Shown one piece after another: positions 1 to 8,257 of a DNA stretch of 64,000 bases (positions are counted from its first letter, which is position 1; each line of letters starts with the position of its first letter). The notes below the pieces were generated by a model. The model made no database searches, was not told the origin of the DNA, and was given only the letters and a program-made list of their open reading frames with translations. The stretch is from Rhodococcus sp040643435 (GTDB lineage Bacteria > Actinomycetota > Actinomycetes > Mycobacteriales > Mycobacteriaceae): positions 72,940-136,939 of the forward strand of contig NZ_JBEYUH010000014.1 of assembly GCF_040643435.1 (NCBI RefSeq), in the 5' to 3' direction. Made by a program: the position numbers and the translations under genes.

Positions 1-312
1 CAGCGTCTGGCGGAGTGCTCGTCGAACCTCTTGATCTCCGCGGATGGTGGCCTGCCAACCATCGAAACGAACGGCGCGGACCACTTCGTCGGTTCGGGTG
101 ACGATGTGGTCGACGATCACCGGGGTGCCCTCAGTCTTCAAGGCCTGGAACAGCTCGGTGAGAGCGGCCTTGCCCTGCACTTCCCGTGGGATCTCGTGGA
201 CGGCTTTTTCGGCCGCCACGGTGTCGCGGGTCAGTTCCAGCAACTCGCGCAGGAAGTCGAGGCTGGATTGCTGGATGTCGGCGTACTTCTCCCGCAGCTG
301 ATTCAGAGTCAC
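1..312 (-). pseudogene. Type I restriction HsdR C-terminal fragment (runs off window)
   Basis: Reading leftward from a GTG at 312, an open frame continues past the window edge and encodes about 104 residues. It has a helical segment (LNQLREKYADIQQSSL) followed by TDEVVRAVRFDGWQATIRGD and a basic tail. The DEVVR-VRFDGWQ-T-GD-EV-ALR pattern is typical of the C-terminal region of one class of type I restriction R subunits. An in-frame TGA sits at 319-321 and there is no ribosome binding site, so the nuclease and helicase parts are missing here. I infer a decayed 5'-truncated hsdR remnant rather than a functional gene. Family recognition is from memory of the motif only, and a small unrelated helical protein remains possible. 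Confidence 0.5.
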
Positions 313-397
313 GAGCGGTCACCGACGGGATTCCCGGCACCTGCCGTGTGTCTCGCGACAGCACCGGCGAGCGTGGCTCGCGCGGCCCGTGACCGAG

Positions 398-1861
398 TCA
401 GTGGCGGCGGGATTCGAGCAGCCGCAGCCAGATCTCGCTGATGGTCGGATAGGACGGCACCGCATGCCACAGCGTCTCGAGCGGGACCCGTCCGACCAGG
501 GCGATCGTCGCCGCGTGCACGAGTTCGGCGACCTCCTGGCCGACGAAGGTGGCGCCGACGAGGGTGTCGGTGGCGCGTTCGACGACGAGCACGGCGTGCC
601 CGGCATAGTCGTCGCGGGCCAGCGCAGCACCGGAGACGTCGATGTCGGCTTCGAGCACTTCGACGTCGAGACCGTCGGCGCGGGCCTGCTCGGCGGTGCG
701 GCCCACCGCGGCGATCTCCGGCACGGTGAAGATCACCTGCGGCACCTGACCGTGATCGGCGCTCGCCCGGAACCGCGGCCCGTCGGTGGGGCGACCCTCG
801 GCGCGGGCGGCGACGACCTCCCCGCACACCCGCGCCTGATATTTGCCCATGTGGGTCAGGGCGGTGCGGCCGGCGATGTCCCCGACCGCGTAGAGCCACT
901 GCCCGTCCACCCCCTCGACGGTCAGATCGTCGGCCACCCGCACCCGCCCGTCGGTCAGACCGACGGTGGCGAGTCCGAGCCCCTCGGTGGCCGGATGCCG
1001 GCCGGCGGCCACGACGATCTCGTCGACCTCGAGGGTGCTGCCGTCGGACAACTCGACGGTCGCGGGGCCGCCGTGGATGCGGCCGACGCCGGTGTCGGCG
1101 ACCTCGGCGCGCTGCACCGAGCGGATCTCGGTGCGGTAGCGCACGTCGAGACCCTTGTGGGCCATGCGGTCGGCGACCCGCTCGGCGGCGAACGGCTCCA
1201 CGCGTGGCAGCAACCGCTCTCCGCGCACCACGAGGGTGAGTTCCTCGACGCCCAGTTGCCGCAGCCAGGTGGCGGTTTCGCAGGCGACGACCCCACCACC
1301 GACGAGCAGCACCCGGCGGGGGATCTCGCACAGATTCGTCGCATCGCGGGAGGTCCACGGCCGCGCGGCGCGCAGTCCCGGCAGGTCCGGCACCGACGCC
1401 CGCGTGCCGGTGGCCAGCACCACGGCGTGCCGGGCGCGCAGCCGGCGGTCGCCGTCGCGGCCGGTGACGGTGACGGTGCGTTCCCCGGTCAGGCAGCCGT
1501 GGCCACGCACGACGTCGATGCCCGCTCCGTGGGCCCACTGCACCTGGGAGCTGTCGTCGCGGTCGTGGGTGAAACCGTCGCGGCGGGCCAGCACGGCCGG
1601 TACTTCGACACCGTGGGCGCTGATCTTGTCGGCGACCCCGGGCATGTGGCGGGCGGTGGCGAGCACCTGGGTGGGGCGCAGCAGCGCCTTGCTGGGGATG
1701 CACGCCCAGTAGGAGCATTCGCCGCCGACGAGCTCGTGTTCGACGAGCACCGCGGTGCGGTCGCTGCCGGCGATGGCGTAGTCGGCGGCGTTCTCCCCGG
1801 CGGGTCCGGCGCCGAGCACGATCACGTCGTAGGTGTCGGAATCCGCCGTCGCACCGGTCAT
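398..1861 (-). CDS. NAD(P)/FAD-dependent disulfide oxidoreductase (dihydrolipoamide dehydrogenase-like)
   Basis: A 487-residue flavoprotein with an N-terminal FAD-binding GxGxxG (residues 17-22), the redox-active pair C49/C54 in GGECSYWACIPSK, a second nucleotide-binding GGGVVACE segment, an FAD-contacting YAVGDIAG motif and a C-terminal dimerisation domain. The length is normal for dihydrolipoamide dehydrogenase, mercuric reductase or glutathione reductase relatives. The usual C-terminal catalytic His of the HPT-x-SE motif is a Tyr here (SYPTISE, Tyr471, with Glu476 kept), so it is probably not a true lipoamide dehydrogenase. No pyruvate dehydrogenase partner genes lie nearby. The ATG at 1861 starts just before the FAD motif. 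The physiological substrate is unknown. Confidence 0.85.
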   Translation of the reverse strand: MTGATADSDTYDVIVLGAGPAGENAADYAIAGSDRTAVLVEHELVGGECSYWACIPSKALLRPTQVLATARHMPGVADKISAHGVEVPAVLARRDGFTHDRDDSSQVQWAHGAGIDVVRGHGCLTGERTVTVTGRDGDRRLRARHAVVLATGTRASVPDLPGLRAARPWTSRDATNLCEIPRRVLLVGGGVVACETATWLRQLGVEELTLVVRGERLLPRVEPFAAERVADRMAHKGLDVRYRTEIRSVQRAEVADTGVGRIHGGPATVELSDGSTLEVDEIVVAAGRHPATEGLGLATVGLTDGRVRVADDLTVEGVDGQWLYAVGDIAGRTALTHMGKYQARVCGEVVAARAEGRPTDGPRFRASADHGQVPQVIFTVPEIAAVGRTAEQARADGLDVEVLEADIDVSGAALARDDYAGHAVLVVERATDTLVGATFVGQEVAELVHAATIALVGRVPLETLWHAVPSYPTISEIWLRLLESRRH

Positions 1862-1940
1862 GGATAAAAGGTAGGCGGGCAGGCGGCCCGGAGTCGGTAG
1901 TTCGGTCGCACCGGTCCGGTTCGCGCAGTCTGCGGGCAGG

Positions 1941-2705
1941 TCAGTGCAGGTGCGGGGAGTCGGCGTCGAACACCAATCCCATGGGGGCGAGCACCCGCAC
2001 GATCTGCTCGGCGGTCCACTCGTCGAGATCGCACAACAGCACCGACCGCCACGGGGTGACGATCACCGGACGGTCGACGGCGGCGAGGAATTCGGCGAGC
2101 CGCGCCGGCAGGATCCCGCCGGGCAGGCCCCCGGCGAGGGTCACCGCCCCGTCGGGCTGGTCGAGCCAGCCGATCGGTGGCCGCGGCACCTCCGGGGCCG
2201 GTTCCGCAGGCTCGGCCGGCCCGCTCGGGGGTGCGACCAGCGCGTCGGCGGCGGCGGCCCGGTCCACGCGCACCCCGGTGTCGACACCGTCGCGGAGCAC
2301 CGCGAACCGCCCGTCGGGGCGGGCGAGGACCGCGACGGTGGGGGCGAGGGCGACGATGTCGCCGGTGCCGTCGTCGAGGCCGACCACCGTGCCGGCCGGC
2401 ACCGGCCGGTCGACGAGGCGGGAGATCACCTCGGCGGTCAGCTCCCGCAGGTCGCGGTGGCCGCCGATGCGGCCGCTGAGCGGGGAGGCGAGCACCCGGG
2501 CGCGGGTGGGGACGTCCACGCGCAGGCCGGCCTCGGTCAGGGCGGCGGCGATGGCGGCGGTGTCGCCGCGCACCTGCAGCTGGCCGTGCGGGGTCAGGTG
2601 CAGTCGCCCGCCGCCGTGGGTGTGGGCGAGATCGGCGAGCAGCTGCACCTGCGCGGAGGTCAGCTGCCCGGCGGGCAGGTGCACGTCGACAGCGGTTTCG
2701 GCCAT
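1941..2705 (-). CDS. cobG: CobG-like precorrin-3B synthase, N-terminal half only
   Basis: A 254-residue protein with two ferredoxin-like half domains of the nitrite/sulfite reductase family: GRLHLTPHGQLQVRG near residue 40 and VTPWRSVLLCDL near residue 215. This matches the start and middle of actinobacterial CobG, the oxygen-dependent precorrin-3B synthase of aerobic cobalamin synthesis. Full-length CobG continues into a cysteine-rich part (pattern like SACxGxPGCA) that binds a 4Fe-4S cluster. Here translation stops at DADSPHLH, directly where that part should begin, and only one Cys is present. No continuation is visible in other frames between 1861 and 1940. The protein is therefore probably inactive, or has lost the redox step. 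The start chosen is the ATG at 2705; an upstream extension is proline-rich and not family-like. Confidence 0.7.
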   Translation of the reverse strand: MAETAVDVHLPAGQLTSAQVQLLADLAHTHGGGRLHLTPHGQLQVRGDTAAIAAALTEAGLRVDVPTRARVLASPLSGRIGGHRDLRELTAEVISRLVDRPVPAGTVVGLDDGTGDIVALAPTVAVLARPDGRFAVLRDGVDTGVRVDRAAAADALVAPPSGPAEPAEPAPEVPRPPIGWLDQPDGAVTLAGGLPGGILPARLAEFLAAVDRPVIVTPWRSVLLCDLDEWTAEQIVRVLAPMGLVFDADSPHLH

Positions 2706-2778
2706 GCCGTCAGGGTAGAACGCGGCGGGGGCGGGACGAGACGGCCCCGGGGGACCGGGCGGTCCGTAGGCTGGGCGC

Positions 2779-3195
2779 ATGTCCGATTCGACTACGCCCG
2801 GTTTCGCGGAACTCGCCGCCGCCAAGTACGTGCTGTTGACCACCTACCGCAAGGACGGCAGCCCGGTGGGCACCCCGGTGTGGGCGGCGCCGGACGGTGA
2901 CCGGCTGCTGGTGTGGACGGTCGCCGACGCCTACAAGGTGCGGCGGCTGCGCCGCGATCCGCGGGTGTCGCTGGCGATCTGCGATGCGCGCGGCAAGCCG
3001 CGGTCGGCGGCGGTGCCGGGCACCGCGGTGGTGCTCGACGCGGACGGCTCCGCGCACGCCCGGTCGGTGATCGCCCGCAAGTACGGGGTGCTCGGGCGGT
3101 TGATCGTCGGTGCCAGTGTGCTGCGCCGCGGCCGCACCGGCACGGTGGGCCTGGCGTGCGTGCTCGATGCCGCCGACGAGTCCGCCGGCCGGTAG
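2779..3195 (+). CDS. PPOX-class F420-dependent oxidoreductase
   Basis: A 138-residue split-barrel protein. FAELAAAKYVLLTTYRKDGS followed by GTPVWAAPDGDRLLVWT is the N-terminal hallmark of the pyridoxamine-phosphate-oxidase-like group that uses coenzyme F420 (TIGR03666/Rv2074 type). Members of this group reduce substrates such as biliverdin; the particular substrate here is unknown. It is divergently transcribed from the CobG fragment across a gap of about 70 bp. CobG and a Rv2074-type gene also lie in the same general region in M. tuberculosis, which supports shared ancestry of this stretch. The ATG at 2779 is the first start in frame and gives the usual family length. Confidence 0.8.
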   Translation: MSDSTTPGFAELAAAKYVLLTTYRKDGSPVGTPVWAAPDGDRLLVWTVADAYKVRRLRRDPRVSLAICDARGKPRSAAVPGTAVVLDADGSAHARSVIARKYGVLGRLIVGASVLRRGRTGTVGLACVLDAADESAGR

Positions 3196-3327
3196 CCCCG
3201 GCGGCCCCGGCGCTCGTCGTCGCGCTCCGGGGGCGATGCCGCGCTCGTGGCGGTGCGTCCGATCCCGTAGGGTCCGTGGTGATTTCGGCCCCGACGGGGT
3301 CGATCCGATCGAGTCCCAGGAGAGCGC

Positions 3328-3861
3328 ATGTCCGTGCACGATTTCACCGTCGCCACCGCCGATGGCGGCAGCGAGGATCTCGCCCGCTTCGCCGGCCGGT
3401 ATCTGCTGATCGTCAATGTCGCCAGCAAGTGCGGCCTGACCCCGCAGTACGAGGCCCTCGAGGCGCTGCACCGGCAGACGAAGGACCGCGGCCTGCAGAT
3501 CCTCGCGTTCCCGTGCAACCAGTTCGGCGGTCAGGAACCGGGCAGTGACACCGAGATCCAGGAGTTCTGCCGGGTGAACTTCGACGTCACCTTCCCGGTG
3601 TTCGCGAAGGTCGACGTCAACGGCGACGACGCGCATCCGCTCTACCGGCATCTGCGTGCCGCCGCGCCCGGTGACTTCGGGCCGCAGCACGGCTTCCTGT
3701 ACGAGCACGTGAACTCCACCCGCCCGGAGGCGATCGGCACCGACGAGGTGAAGTGGAATTTCACCAAGTTCCTCGTCGACCCGCAGGGGGCGGTGCTGCG
3801 CCGTTTCGAACCGACCGTCACTCCGGAGGAGATCGGCAAGGAACTCGCCGACCTGCTCTGA
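3328..3861 (+). CDS. Glutathione peroxidase family protein (thiol peroxidase)
   Basis: A 177-residue thioredoxin-fold peroxidase. It carries the peroxidatic Cys in VNVASKCGLTPQY, the ILAFPCNQFGGQEPG motif with the conserved Gln and resolving-type Cys, and the KWNFTKFLVD motif with the catalytic Trp/Asn. The active residue is Cys, not selenocysteine (codon TGC), so in a mycothiol-producing actinobacterium it most likely uses thioredoxin rather than glutathione. An AGGAGAGC ribosome binding site sits immediately upstream of the ATG at 3328. It is cytosolic and reduces peroxides and lipid hydroperoxides. It stands alone between the PPOX gene and the convergent TldD/PmbA pair. Confidence 0.92.
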   Translation: MSVHDFTVATADGGSEDLARFAGRYLLIVNVASKCGLTPQYEALEALHRQTKDRGLQILAFPCNQFGGQEPGSDTEIQEFCRVNFDVTFPVFAKVDVNGDDAHPLYRHLRAAAPGDFGPQHGFLYEHVNSTRPEAIGTDEVKWNFTKFLVDPQGAVLRRFEPTVTPEEIGKELADLL

Positions 3862-3902
3862 GCGGGCCACCGGCGATCGGTGCGCGTCGCCGACCGCAGC
3901 GG

Positions 3903-5273
3903 TCAATGAGCCGCGCTGACTGACGACATGTGGAAGTCGGGGATGCGCATCGGGGGCATCGCGGTGCGGGTGAACCAGTCCTTCCATTCGCGGGGCAGGG
4001 TGCGTTCGGTGGCGCCGATCTCGGTGGCGCGGCGCAGCAGATCCACCGGGGACTCGTTGAACCGGAAGTTGTTCACCGCCGCCCGCACCTGTCCGTCCTC
4101 GACCAGATACACCCCGTCGCGGGTCAGCCCGGTCAGCAACAGCACCGCCGGGTCCACCTCCCGCAGATACCACACGGTGGTCAGCAGCAGACCGCGTTCG
4201 GTGCGGGCGACGAGGTCGTCCACATCGGCGCTGCTGCCCCCGGTGAGCAGCAGGTTCTCACCCGGCGCGGTGGGGGTGGTCCCGAATTCGGCGGCGGCCG
4301 CGCGCGGATAGGCCAGTGCGTGCAGGGCGCCGTCGCGGAGCCAGTCGACGCGTCCGGTGGTCATGCCGGTGTCGAACACCGAGATGCTGTCGGTGGAGGT
4401 GGTGGCGGCCACGAACGGCGCACAGCCGAGTCCGGGCGCGGCCGGATCGGAGGTCAACGTCACCGGCAGCGCGGTGAGCCGTTCCCCGAGGCGGGTGCCG
4501 TCGGTGCGTGCCCACACCGAGCGCCCTTCCTCGGCGCCGCGGCCGTCGAGGGACCACAGCAGCGGGATCATCAGGTCGGCGACCACCGACGGCGGCAGCA
4601 CCGTCTCGTAGCGCCCGGCGGGCAGCTCGACCCGGTGGCGGGACCAGTCCAGCCGCCGCGCCAGTTCGCTGCGCAGCGCGGGCATCGCGATGTCGGTGAA
4701 GTCGACGGTCCCGGCGCCGACCCACGCGCTCGGCCCGGTCAGGCCACCGCGTTTGCCGTTGATCTCGAGCGAGCCGTCGCGTTGCACCCAGCGGCGCCGC
4801 ACCCCGGTGGAGGTACCCAGCCACAGGGTGTGCACCTGGTGGTGCGCGAAGCCGTAGAGGGCGTCGGTGTCGTCGAAACCGGCGGCGAGTCCGTCGACGA
4901 CCGGGGCGAAGACGTCGATGCCGGTGCCGGCGGCCGGCTCCCCCCAGTCGGTGTCGGGTCCGTCCCCGACGATCAGCGGCATCGCGTCGGGTGCCGCGGG
5001 GGCCTGCTCGGCGGCCGTCCACGCCGCCGCGACCAGCCCGGCGATGTCGGCGTGGTCGGTGCCGGCGGTGGTGACCACCCCGCAGTGCGTGCCGGTGGTG
5101 GTGCGGCGCAGAGCGATCACCGTGGTGCTGCGGGCGCGCACCGAGCCGTTGGTGGTCATCGAGCTGTCCGCCCACCGCAGCGACGCGTCGGCGGTGTCGG
5201 TGACGAGCACGATGGTCTCGTCGGCGGGGGAGGCCGCCAGCGCGGTCTCGACGAACTCGGCTCCGGGGATCAT
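3903..5273 (-). CDS. TldD/PmbA family protein, PmbA(TldE)-like subunit
   Basis: A 456-residue member of the modulator-of-gyrase/metalloprotease-related family. It lacks the HExxxH zinc motif carried by its upstream partner, as expected for the TldE/PmbA subunit. The C-terminal half shows the family pattern GLTRDGVYLVEDGQVRAAVNNFRFNES. TldD and TldE form a heteromeric protease acting on unfolded or modified peptides in other bacteria. The ATG at 5273 overlaps the stop of the upstream tldD gene (ATGA), so the two are translationally coupled in one operon. Confidence 0.85.
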   Translation of the reverse strand: MIPGAEFVETALAASPADETIVLVTDTADASLRWADSSMTTNGSVRARSTTVIALRRTTTGTHCGVVTTAGTDHADIAGLVAAAWTAAEQAPAAPDAMPLIVGDGPDTDWGEPAAGTGIDVFAPVVDGLAAGFDDTDALYGFAHHQVHTLWLGTSTGVRRRWVQRDGSLEINGKRGGLTGPSAWVGAGTVDFTDIAMPALRSELARRLDWSRHRVELPAGRYETVLPPSVVADLMIPLLWSLDGRGAEEGRSVWARTDGTRLGERLTALPVTLTSDPAAPGLGCAPFVAATTSTDSISVFDTGMTTGRVDWLRDGALHALAYPRAAAAEFGTTPTAPGENLLLTGGSSADVDDLVARTERGLLLTTVWYLREVDPAVLLLTGLTRDGVYLVEDGQVRAAVNNFRFNESPVDLLRRATEIGATERTLPREWKDWFTRTAMPPMRIPDFHMSSVSAAH

Positions 5274-6778
5274 CGGCCACCTTCTTGCACCGTGTTGAGC
5301 ACATTCACGCCGCGCACCAGCACGGCCGGGCAGCCGTGCGAGACGGCGGCGACCTGCCCGGGTTGGGCCTTGCCGCAGTTCATCGCCCCGCCGAGCTGCC
5401 AGGTCGAGATGCCGCCGACCGCCTCGAGCGCACCCCAGAATTCGGTGGTCGAGGCCTGATAGGCGACATCGCGGACCTGCCCGGCGAGGCGGCCGCCGCG
5501 GATCCGGTAGAACCGCTGCCCGGTGAACTGGAAGTTGTGGCGCTGCATGTCGATCGACCAGCTGCGGTCCCCGACGATGTACAGCCCGTCGTCGACCCCG
5601 GCGATCAGGTCCGCGGTGCTGCGGTCGACGACCGGGTCGGGTTGCAGCGACACATTCGCCATCCGCTGGATCGGCACATGGTGCGCCGAATCGGCGTAGG
5701 CACAGCCGTTCGAGCGCGCCACCCCCAGTTTCGGGGCGAACGCCCGGTCGAGCTGGTAGCCGACGAGCCGCCCGTCGCGCACCAGATCCCAGCGCTGGGC
5801 GGCGACCCCGTCGTCGTCGAAGCCGACGCTGGCCAGCCCGTGTGGTTCGGTGCGGTCGGCGGTGACCTGCATCAGTTCGCTGCCGTACCGCAACGTGCCC
5901 AGCAGATCCGGGGTGGCGAAGGAGGTGCCCGCATAGGCGGCTTCGTAGCCGATCGCCCGGTCGTATTCGGTGGCGTGCCCGACGGATTCGTGGATGGTCA
6001 ACCACAGATTCGTCGGGTCGATCACCAGATCGGTGCGGCCGGCGACCACCGAGGGGGCCTGCGCCTTCTCCGCGAGCTGGTCCGGCAGCCGGTCGAGTTC
6101 GCCGGTCCAGTCCCACCACCGGTCGCCGGCGACATATTCCCAGCCGCGGCCGGTGGGGGCGGCGAGGGTACGCATCGATTCGAAGGTCCCGGCCTCGCGG
6201 TCGACGCGGGTCGCGTCGAGTTCGGGCTGGATCCGCACCCGCTGCTGGGTGATCGTCGACCCGGCCAGATCCGCGTAGAAGCTCTGCTCCTTGACCTGCA
6301 TCAGCTGCGCGGTGACGTGGTCGACCCCGGCGTCGAGCAGGCGCCGCGAATAATCCTCGAGCACCGCGATGCGTTCGGCGGCCGGGACGGTGAACGGATC
6401 GATCTCGTACGGCGAGACCCACACGGCGTCGCGGTGGACCGGTTCGTCGGCCCACTGCACCGGATCCCGGTTCAGTGCGCGCAGGGTGCGGGCGACGGCC
6501 ACCGCCCGGGTGGCGGCGTCGGCGGCGCCGTCCGGTCCCGGCACCGGATGCGAGGCGAATCCCCAGGTGCCGTCGAGCAGCACCCGCACCGCGACACCGC
6601 AGTCGGTGGTGTCCACCGCGGACTGCAGTGCCCCGTCGCGCAGCGTCGTCGTGCCGGTCCGGAGCCGATGCACCCGCACGTCGGCGTGCCTCGCGCCCGC
6701 CGCCTGCGCCACCGCCAGCGCCGCGTCGGCCGCCGCCTGCAACGGCAGTGCCAGGAAGTCGTCGTCCACCGCGTTCAC
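5270..6778 (-). CDS. tldD: TldD family metalloprotease subunit
   Basis: A 502-residue protein with the TldD zinc motif HESVGHATEYD at about residues 263-273, inside TDLVIDPTNLWLTIHESVGH. The C-terminal part carries the GGAMNCGKAQPGQ glycine-rich segment typical of TldD. It would form the catalytic half of a TldD/TldE peptidase complex in the cytoplasm. It is co-transcribed with, and overlaps by 4 bp, the downstream PmbA-like gene. The start is an ATG at 6778. No obvious substrate-precursor peptide gene is adjacent, so a role in maturing a specific peptide is not supported here. Confidence 0.9.
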   Translation of the reverse strand: MNAVDDDFLALPLQAAADAALAVAQAAGARHADVRVHRLRTGTTTLRDGALQSAVDTTDCGVAVRVLLDGTWGFASHPVPGPDGAADAATRAVAVARTLRALNRDPVQWADEPVHRDAVWVSPYEIDPFTVPAAERIAVLEDYSRRLLDAGVDHVTAQLMQVKEQSFYADLAGSTITQQRVRIQPELDATRVDREAGTFESMRTLAAPTGRGWEYVAGDRWWDWTGELDRLPDQLAEKAQAPSVVAGRTDLVIDPTNLWLTIHESVGHATEYDRAIGYEAAYAGTSFATPDLLGTLRYGSELMQVTADRTEPHGLASVGFDDDGVAAQRWDLVRDGRLVGYQLDRAFAPKLGVARSNGCAYADSAHHVPIQRMANVSLQPDPVVDRSTADLIAGVDDGLYIVGDRSWSIDMQRHNFQFTGQRFYRIRGGRLAGQVRDVAYQASTTEFWGALEAVGGISTWQLGGAMNCGKAQPGQVAAVSHGCPAVLVRGVNVLNTVQEGGR

Positions 6779-6821
6779 CCGCCCACCGTAGTCCCGCGGC
6801 GCACCGACATCGGGGAACGGC

Positions 6822-7595
6822 TCACCCGAATTGTTCGACGCCGAGGCGGATCACCATCGCGACCACCACGACCAGCAACACCACCCGCACGAAGCCGGCG
6901 CCGCGGGCCAGCGCCATCCGCGAGCCGAGCACCGAGCCGGCCACATTGCACACCGCCATCGCCAGCCCGAGCGTCCACCACACGTGCCCGCCGACGGCGA
7001 AGAGCACCAGCGCCCCGAAATTCGACCCGAAGTTGAGCACCTTCGCCATCGCCGCCGAGGTGACGAACTCGCTGCCGAGCATCGCCGCGAACACGATGAT
7101 GAAGAAGGTGCCGGTGCCGGGCCCGAGGATCCCGTCGTAGAAGCCGATCATCGCCGCGGCCGTGATCACGACGGTGACCAGCCGCAGCCGCGACGGGCGG
7201 CGGGTGCCGCCGGCCCCGAGTGTCGGGCGGGTGGTGACGAACACCGCCACAGCGACGAGCACCACCATCACGATCGAGATGAACACCTGCCGGTCGATCA
7301 ACGACACCGCCGCCGCTCCGGCGGCCGCGGCGACCGCCGCGACGAGGGCGGCCGGGCCGAGCAGCGACCAGCGCAGCGGGATGCGGCGCGCGAAGGTCAG
7401 CACCGCGGCGCCGGTCCCGCAGATCGCGGTGAGTTTGTTCGTCGCCAGCGCCGCCTGCGGCGTCAACTGCGGGGCGACGAGGAACAGCGCGGGCAGCAGG
7501 ATCAGCCCGCCGCCGCCGACGACCGCGTCCACCCAGCCGGCGGCGGTCGCGGCGGTCAGCAGCAGCGCCCAGTCAACGGCCTCCATGGCGGCCAT
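6822..7595 (-). CDS. TauE/SafE family membrane permease
   Basis: About 257 residues forming roughly eight hydrophobic segments. The first contains AGWVDAVVGGGGLILLPAL, the hallmark of the TauE/SafE (DUF81) family, and the second half repeats it as GFYDGILGPGTGTFFIIVF. Members export or import organosulfonates, sulfite or related small anions; the substrate here is unknown. Three in-frame starts lie close together (7616, 7595, 7586). I chose the middle one because translation from 7616 adds a charged MVAVHDR stretch that is not needed for the fold. It is divergent from the fxsA gene. Confidence 0.88.
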   Translation of the reverse strand: MAAMEAVDWALLLTAATAAGWVDAVVGGGGLILLPALFLVAPQLTPQAALATNKLTAICGTGAAVLTFARRIPLRWSLLGPAALVAAVAAAAGAAAVSLIDRQVFISIVMVVLVAVAVFVTTRPTLGAGGTRRPSRLRLVTVVITAAAMIGFYDGILGPGTGTFFIIVFAAMLGSEFVTSAAMAKVLNFGSNFGALVLFAVGGHVWWTLGLAMAVCNVAGSVLGSRMALARGAGFVRVVLLVVVVAMVIRLGVEQFG

Positions 7596-7692
7596 TCGAT
7601 CATGGACGGCCACCACCGGCCGGAGCCCGGGAGCAAAACCGGGCGCTCGTTCGTTGACCGGACAGAAACCGCCGACGGAAGGAAACCCCGCC

Positions 7693-8238
7693 GTGTACCC
7701 GTTGTTGTTCGTGCTCTACGTCGTGGCGGAGATCGCGGTGCTCGCCTGGCTCGGGTCCGCCCTCGGCGCGCTCGCGACCGTGCTGATCTTCCTCGCCGTG
7801 AGCGTCGCCGGTTATCTGGTGCTCGCCGCCCGGGGGCGCCGCGCCCTGCGTAACCTCGCGGAGCTGCGCGACGGCCGCGCCCCACGCGCGACGTCGCCGG
7901 AGCAGGTGCTCACCGACGGGGCGCTCACCGGCGCCGGCGCCGCCCTGGTGCTGATCCCCGGCATCCTCAGCACCGCATTGGGGGTGGTGTTGCTGCTGCC
8001 CACCCGTGCCGCGCTGCGCCCGGTGGTGCGCGCGCTGATCGCGCGCCGGGCCCACCGGAGCGGGTTCACCGCGCAGCGGCTGGTGGTCGTCGACGGCCAG
8101 GTGGTCGAGCACAGCGTGGTCGGCGGCGCCCCGCACCTGACCGGTGCGGGTTCGCCCACCGTCGACCGGGTCGACGACCGCGGCACCGTGCTCGAGGGGG
8201 AGATCGTGGAGACCCCGCGCCGCCGCGAGGAGCGGTAA
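7693..8238 (+). CDS. fxsA: FxsA family membrane protein
   Basis: A 181-residue protein beginning VYPLLFVLYVVAEIAVL at a GTG preceded by a GGAAGGAAA-type ribosome binding site. It has two or three N-terminal membrane segments, including LGALATVLIFLAVSVAGYLV and GAALVLIPGILSTALGVVLLLP, the FxsA core, then a hydrophilic C-terminal tail. FxsA was defined in E. coli by suppression of phage T7 exclusion by F plasmids, but its normal role is not settled. In M. tuberculosis, fxsA (Rv2053c) sits close to ppm1 and rbpA, as it does here. Confidence 0.85.
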   Translation: MYPLLFVLYVVAEIAVLAWLGSALGALATVLIFLAVSVAGYLVLAARGRRALRNLAELRDGRAPRATSPEQVLTDGALTGAGAALVLIPGILSTALGVVLLLPTRAALRPVVRALIARRAHRSGFTAQRLVVVDGQVVEHSVVGGAPHLTGAGSPTVDRVDDRGTVLEGEIVETPRRREER

Positions 8239-8257
8239 CCGGGCAGACTGGGCAGCT

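Noticed and set aside
2706..2843. N-terminal extension of the CobG fragment to 2843
   Set aside because: It overlaps the divergent PPOX gene start and is a proline-rich stretch without family similarity.
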